A stretch of DNA of 64,000 nucleotides from Brachionus plicatilis. Its lineage: Eukaryota; Rotifera; Eurotatoria; Ploima; Brachionidae. Positions 58,581-64,000 of this stretch are shown one piece after another. Numbering within the stretch: position 1 is the first letter of the stretch; every line of letters starts with the position of its first letter. The notes below the pieces were generated by a model that was not told where the DNA came from, did no database searches, and saw nothing but the letters and a program-made list of their open reading frames with translations. The DNA lies in NCBI GenBank assembly GCA_010279815.1, contig QEOQ01000508.1, positions 3,155,808 to 3,219,807 of the forward strand. Direction: 5' to 3'. The position numbers and the translations under genes are program-made.

Positions 58581-59934
58581 GGTTTAATTTTTTGTGTTTT
58601 TATGAATTACAAAAAGTATCCAATGTTGAATTAACATTGAAAAAATGCGATTCTTCAAATATTTTTTTAAGTTTAAATTAAAAAAATAATTTTAAGTTAA
58701 TGTTCCATGAATTTCTTGTTTTTTTTTTATATTTTTTGACTTTTGGTTTGTGATATGATGATCCTTAATATAATATTTGTAGTTTAAAAAAACTATATAA
58801 ACTCTGTTTTCCATTTTTAATAATTTGAGTTTTTGTTTAATTGCATCAAACTAACATCAATTTTAACTAATATATTTAGAAAAAATCAAAGTTTTTTGGC
58901 TCTAGTCGGTGAACTGGAACAATTCTTGTTCTCTGTTTTTGTGAACTATTGGTTCACCTAATCTAAAAATTGTTCACTTATTTTAATATTTTTTCATCTA
59001 TAAAGAAAAAAGCTAAATGTAATATTAAAAAATAAGATAGATAAAAAAATCATTAGATTAAAAATTTAAAGTTGGGCGGAATAGGTAAAATTTGTGAAAA
59101 AGATTAATCTATGTTCCCAAAAGTCAAATATTTGAAGGATGAAAAATTAATTTTAATTTTCTTTTTTTGTTATTATTTATGTCTAAAGGAAAATATTTAA
59201 ATGGTAATACCAGGTGAACCAGATCAGAGAAATGGTACAGTACAATATAAAACTAACTTGTACATTTCTTTTCCTCGACTCTTCCTCTTCCTTTCCTCAA
59301 CTCTTCCTCGACTTTTCTTTTACCCACTCGAATAGTTGAAGAAGAGTCGAGGAATAAAATACGTACAAGTTAGTTTTAATTTGTACTGTATTTCTAAAGC
59401 TCCTTCAAATTTAAAAAAACAAAAAAATCTCTAACTCCTATTGTGAATTTTTATTTCAGATTCGAGAATTAGGCATTCTATTAAATAGCTTTATTAAATT
59501 TGTTCACATAATTCTATTTTGGTTCACTTTTATGTTGCACTATATTGCAGTATTTTTTTAAATATATTTTTTAATCTTAAATTTTAATTTATCAAAAAAG
59601 GAAGAATTTTTGTTCAATTTGTATTAGAAATTCACACTACCCTTTATTTTTAATTTTTTTTTCATATATTTTTATTCTTAAGGAGCGTTAGCTCGGTACA
59701 TTTAAACAAATAAATTAATAAATTTTTAAAAGTTAAAAAAAGAATTTTCAATAAATTTTTCAAAATTACAAATAAAAATTAAACACATTCTAATTCCCTA
59801 AAGAGTTTAATTTCAAATATGAAAATGCGTGCAATATTAACTTTAAGTTATTTTTTTATTTTGAAACATCGCACTTATTCAATGTTAATTCAACATTGGA
59901 TACTTTTTGTAATTCAACCACAAAAAATTAAACC
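58581..59934. mobile_element. ~1.35-kb element with GGTTTAATTTTTTGTG inverted ends
   Basis: The left end (58581 onward) and right end (to 59934) match inverted over about 100 bp, including 'aatgttgaattaacattg' and 'caaaaagtatcc'. No ORF was found. A smaller Tc1-like MITE (59238-59388) is inserted inside. The termini are shared with 39787-42445. The target duplication is unclear (possibly ATTT). Confidence 0.75.
59238..59388. mobile_element. 151-bp Tc1/mariner-like MITE
   Basis: Palindromic ends CAGTACAA...TTGTACTG flanked by TA (59236-59237, 59389-59390). Inner arms share 'aaaactaacttgtac' and 'cctcgactcttc'. The central pyrimidine-rich part is purely structural, with no coding capacity. Confidence 0.88.
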
Positions 59935-60274
59935 ATTTTTAAGCACAAATGTTTTTTCGTTTTTATAAATTCACACAAAAAGAATATAACGATTATGTGA
60001 ATTTTTTAAAAAATGATGTTTCAATTTTTACAATGAAAAAGAAATTTTGACAAATAATTTTATTTTTTCCTGAGTAAAAAATTCAAAAATTATAATTTTT
60101 TCATATATTTTAATTCTATTCTTAAAATTAGTAAAGGTCTTGACTTATATTTCTTAAACTTTGAAACAAATCAAGACTTGTAATTTTATAAAAAAAAAAA
60201 ACTTTTCAAGTCCAAGTAACACATTGACTTGTTTATGACTTTTTCAGACTTTTTTCCTGACTTTTATACAAGTC

Positions 60275-60480
60275 TGTTTTCTTACCAAAAAAATGAATTT
60301 TTTGACCGTAAGCATTTTGGAATAATTTTACTAAAAGTTAAGTTATTTAATGTAAGCTAACGTAATTTTACGCAAAATTACATGTTCTTACCAACTAATA
60401 TTCATGTAAGATTACGTAAGCTTACTAAATATATTGTAAAATTGCGTAAAATTACGTAATTTAGCGGATTCTTGACTTTT
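60275..60480. mobile_element. Partial copy of the 46.8-kb Tc1-like element
   Basis: Matches 47330-47480 in order: 'ttaccaaaaa', 'gtaagcatt(c/t)tggaat', 'ttactaaaa', 'cttaccaactaatat' and 'gtaagattacgt'. Both outer ends are missing or unrecognised. Confidence 0.65.
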
Positions 60481-60584
60481 TATAAAAAGCGCTATATTAA
60501 AATATTGTAAACATCAAGACTTGAACATCATTAATTTTTTTCAATAACAAAATCTATGTTCCCTATGTTGAATGGTTTGGGATA

Positions 60585-60875
60585 GCTGATCCTCAAGTAA
60601 ATACCCAGATTTCGTGAAAACTTTGGAATTTGTATATCAACACCTCTAAATACTCTATTTAATGTTGTTGTTATCATTTTTTTTTGGATTATTATTAAAT
60701 GGGTATATATATTAATTATTTAGGTGTCAAAATAAATATTTTTTGGGTATTTATTTTGTGTCAAAATTACTGAAAAAGAAATAAAAACTGGGTACATAAA
60801 AATTATTGTCGAGTATTATAAAAATGATTATTGAGTAGTTTAAAAATTATTATTGGGTTTAAGAAAAATTCGAAC
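60585..60875. repeat. One-sided array of GGGTAT-type motifs
   Basis: A series of 'attattgggt/aaatgggtat/ttttgggtat' units (60690-60865), with the inverse 'aaatacccag' and 'aacacctcta' on the left (60598-60650). It resembles the motif-array elements at 34.8, 48.5 and 49.3 kb but has no ORF and no confirmed ends. Confidence 0.35.
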
Positions 60876-62270
60876 ACTTGAAAATAAAAACTCAAAATCC
60901 TCCGTTTATTAATTTGAACTTACTACTAATCCAAAAGGATGGAAAACTCTATCTTTATCAATGGTTCCTACAATTAGTGTACGGAGCCCTTACCAAACTA
61001 GCTTGTAAGTTGCATCAGCATAAAAATGAGTAGACATCGAATTATTATTTAATAATTTTGTTGATAAGAGAAATAAAGAAAATTTGGCAAATTGAAGTTT
61101 ATGATCAGGATCAAAAGATCAAAATACCCATTTAAATACTAGCCTTATTTTTTTAACTCCCTGGACAAATTATTTCAAACTCACCCTCGTATTATGGCCA
61201 AACTAGAACTATTCTGAATTTTAATTCTATTTTTATTCTTAATTCTCATTTAAAATATGAGTATGGAGAGAAAAGACAGAAAAGACAGAAAAGAGAGATT
61301 TAATTTATGTTATTCTTCAAAAATCTCTGAAGATTATTTGCAAAAAATTTGTTTAAAACCTCTTTAAAATCGCCATTAAAATCTTTAAATAGCAAGACTG
61401 GACAAGATCATTTTTAAGAAACAGAACACAAAAAGTTTTTTTTATAAACCAATCTAGTTACCCTTCTTAAGCGGTGTTCAAAAAAGATCTGTCCATGATA
61501 CTATTAATTAAATTTACTTTTAAAATTCTTTACTTGCTAAGTAAGAATTCAACTCAAAAGTACACTATAAAACTCGTACTTTAAAAAAGACAAAAAATTT
61601 TAAAAAATTAAAAATAAGCTGTAAGATTCTAGTTCGAAGACAAATGCAGCTAACTTTGACTGATACGCTATATCTATCAGAAGAACAGTAAAAAATTGAA
61701 AATTTGAAACAAAAATATAAAGTTATCACGGTTCCATCTATTTTAAAACCGCCACTTTCCCGTTCTCCATTGAAAATAAATTACGGTTAGATAACTTTAA
61801 AATCTGCATTGCATTCAGTTCACACTTTATTTGAAAAAAATTCCAAGACACAATTTAGACAAGAAATATCTTCAAAAAAAAAGACAAAAATTACTTCTCT
61901 AAGAAGGAAGATAATCAAGTTAAATGATTAGAAGAAGGTAAAGAAACACTTTATGAAATTTTTACATATCAAGTGTTCATACTTAAATAACTGCTGAGAG
62001 AACAAAAATCTCATACTTCCATCTTGTTTTTAGATCCTCGAAATATTAATTAAAATATGATGATTGTAATTCTTTGGCTATGGAGCACCATAGAGGATAA
62101 TTCGAGGGCAATGTGAATTTTTGAACAATAAAACAAAAAAGTAATAATAACATTAAATTAATTGAGTAATAATAACAAGTTAGGACAAACTAACTTTAGA
62201 GCAAGCTTTTTATTGCTGAAGTAATGAAATGAAATAATTTTTTTTTAATTTAAATTAAAGCTCGTCCATT
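60876..62270. other. Gene-free stretch with element fragments
   Basis: A lone left end of the GGCAAATTG MITE family lies at about 61087-61130. The rest is AT-rich with no supported gene. Confidence 0.4.
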
Positions 62271-62280
62271 ATCATTTAAT

Positions 62281-62873
62281 AAATTGATTTTATTTTTTTT
62301 CATTGAAAGTTCGAATTTTTTTTTTTGACCAAAATTTACGTAAAATATTGTTATTTTCGGTTAAAAAATGTCAAAAAAAGTCAAATGGTTGGTTTTTAAC
62401 GTAATAACCAAGAGTTTGATTCGGATTGTTTTTAAAAGTACTAGCTATTGATATGGTTTTTTAATTTAATTGTGTATATGCGTTTTTTTATTAGTTAAAA
62501 TTACTAAGTTGTAAATAAAATTTCCATTTTTGACTTTATTTGACTTTTTTTTTACCTTTTTTAACCGAAAATAACAATATTTTACGTAAATTTTGGTCAA
62601 AAAAAATTCGATTTTAAAAACTTTCAATGAAAAAAAATAAAAATAAAATTTTTTTTTTACGGAATTTTCGATTTTTTCCAAAAATTTTGGCAATTTTGTG
62701 TTTGACCAAATTTGACTAAAAATTACGTAAAAAAACGTTAATTTTCGAAATTTTACGTCAAATGACGTTTTCTAGAATTTGTCATTTCACGTAATTTATC
62801 GTCAAATTTGGTGAATTAACGTCATTTTACGTAAAATATTGTTATTTCATCGTATCATAGCAGCACTGTATTT
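62281..62873. mobile_element. Truncated Tc1-like palindromic element
   Basis: Palindrome arms at 62281-62395 and 62500-62650 share 'aatttacgtaaaatattgtt' and 'ttttcattgaaagttcgaa'-type sequence. The right side continues through more 'acgtaa' motifs to 'gcagcactgta' at 62863-62873, a Tc1-type end with TA. The matching left end is missing. Confidence 0.7.
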
Positions 62874-62879
62874 TCTAGC

Positions 62880-64000
62880 TAATTTAATTTTAATTTTTAT
62901 AACATATGTGATTAATAGTAAAAAGGCTTGATTTGGACTTTACTCTTAGAGTCCTCAACAAAAATTTACAGTATTTTTTTTAAAGTCCTAGCCAAACCTA
63001 ATATAAAATTTAAAAGTTCGAACTTTAATTTGGGGCTTTTAAAGAACTCTGATATGTATTAAGCTTTATATATATCTTCTTAACCTCATCACCTGCATCT
63101 ATATGAACTGCAGCATACTCTGATCTAGTGTATGTGTAAAGAAAGAATAAATTAGTTTAAAAAGTTATGGATTTTTTTTCTAATTCAAATCGTTTATACC
63201 ATGATCAGCTTGCATTATTGGTACGAATTTGATTATTATTGACTCGATCATCAAATTTTAACTCCAAATTTAAATGCTGATTAGACCTTTTTTTTTTGAG
63301 TCTGACAAAGTCCAGACTTGGACTTTAATTTGACAGTGGAATAGAAATAGTTTACTTTCGACTATTTAAACTGTAAAATTGTTTAAAATTCATGCCTTCA
63401 GTCAGATCCAATTTAATATTGAACCAAATAATCAATATGAAATTTAAATTATTTTTTCTTCAAACCTGAAAATTTTAATCAAGAGCCATTTAAATTTCCA
63501 ATTTTTTTTTTATAGTTCTTCAATAATATTTTAGACTGAAATTAAAAATAGCCTTAACAACTGTCTTTTAGAAAGTTTAACTGTACCAAAAGAAAATGAT
63601 TTTAACACATTGTAAACTTCAATTTAAATTTTTTGTATTAATTTTAGTGCGAAAAAATACATTGTTTTTTTCAATATTTGTATGCAATTAGAATAATGCT
63701 TCTAGCTCAAATTAAAATGTTAACTTTAACTTTTTCGTGATTAAAGGAATTATTAAATTTCAATTTTAAAATTTAAATTCATTTTTTTTAATTTAAAAGG
63801 AAAAATTAAAAACTAAAACTTGTTATTAAAAAATCTGTCAATGAGAAATTTTGGTACAATGAAAATTATTTGATTTATAAATTGAAGAGTTTTTGCAGAG
63901 CTAAGAATTCGCTTGTGCAGATATGTACAATATTGTATTGTTAACAAAACCATTTTTGCACAATTAGAAAAAAAATATAAAGTTTTTATTTTTTGTACAA
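62880..64000. other. Gene-free right edge
   Basis: Contains a copy of the 'ggactttactcttagagtcc' repeat (62935-63055) and an 'aagtccagacttggactt' fragment (about 63310). A 32-nt minus-strand exon-like segment near 63093-63124 is too short to call. Confidence 0.4.

Noticed and set aside
63093..63124. 32-nt exon-like segment on the minus strand encoding SEYAAVHI, reminiscent of a tyrosine-based receptor tail motif
   Set aside because: Flanked by plausible AG and GT but far too short, with no neighbouring exons.

Overview
The window is strongly AT-rich nuclear DNA from a small animal. The reasons are canonical GT-AG introns, mostly 45-65 nt, in nearly every gene, and a purely metazoan gene set: a p53/p63-like factor with a SAM domain, basigin-like Ig proteins, TMEM62, BROX, POLDIP2, calcineurin B and a TANGO1/MIA-family protein. 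The base composition and tiny introns would suit a monogonont rotifer such as Brachionus, but nothing here fixes the species, so that is inference. I rebuilt exon joins by hand from splice sites, reading frame and family conservation. For most genes the phases close exactly from ATG to stop.

Layout. About 1.6-2.0 kb: small two-exon hypothetical gene (-). 2.8-5.8 kb: complete nine-exon p53/p63/p73-family gene (-). 7.5-9.7 kb: two-exon gene (-) joining a membrane anchor to a lactonase-type beta-propeller. 12.0-17.0 kb: two tandem basigin-like genes (+). The second has a 3 kb first intron filled with transposon debris. 17.8-20.8 kb: POLDIP2 (-). 21.0-21.5 kb: SDHAF2 (-). 21.6-24.6 kb: BROX with a CaaX end (-). 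24.7-30.4 kb: TMEM62 (-). 36.8-37.5 kb: calcineurin B (-). 44.7-44.9 kb: a possible lone 3' exon (-). 50.4-55.0 kb: TANGO1/MIA-like ER-export protein (-). 56.4-57.6 kb: SLC35G-like transporter (-).

The genes are ordinary housekeeping and signalling genes with no shared pathway. Two are mitochondrial (POLDIP2, SDHAF2) and several act in the secretory or endomembrane system (TMEM62, TANGO1-like, SLC35G, BROX). No operon or cluster logic is visible.

The accessory part is a rich population of small DNA transposons, concentrated at 30-50 kb and 58-63 kb and inside long introns. I can define several by exact target-site duplications: hAT-like elements (8-bp TSD), Tc1/mariner-like palindromes (TA), and elements with 9-bp TSDs. 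The most unusual region is 47.9-50.3 kb. Three small ORFs resembling isolated SWIM zinc fingers (the C-terminal part of Mutator-type transposases) lie there, two of them inside compact elements whose ends are arrays of short inverted motifs. Two other elements (34.8-35.6 kb and 43.4-44.1 kb) have the same build with unrecognised mini-ORFs. This suggests a class of mini-transposons that carry one tiny protein between inverted motif arrays.
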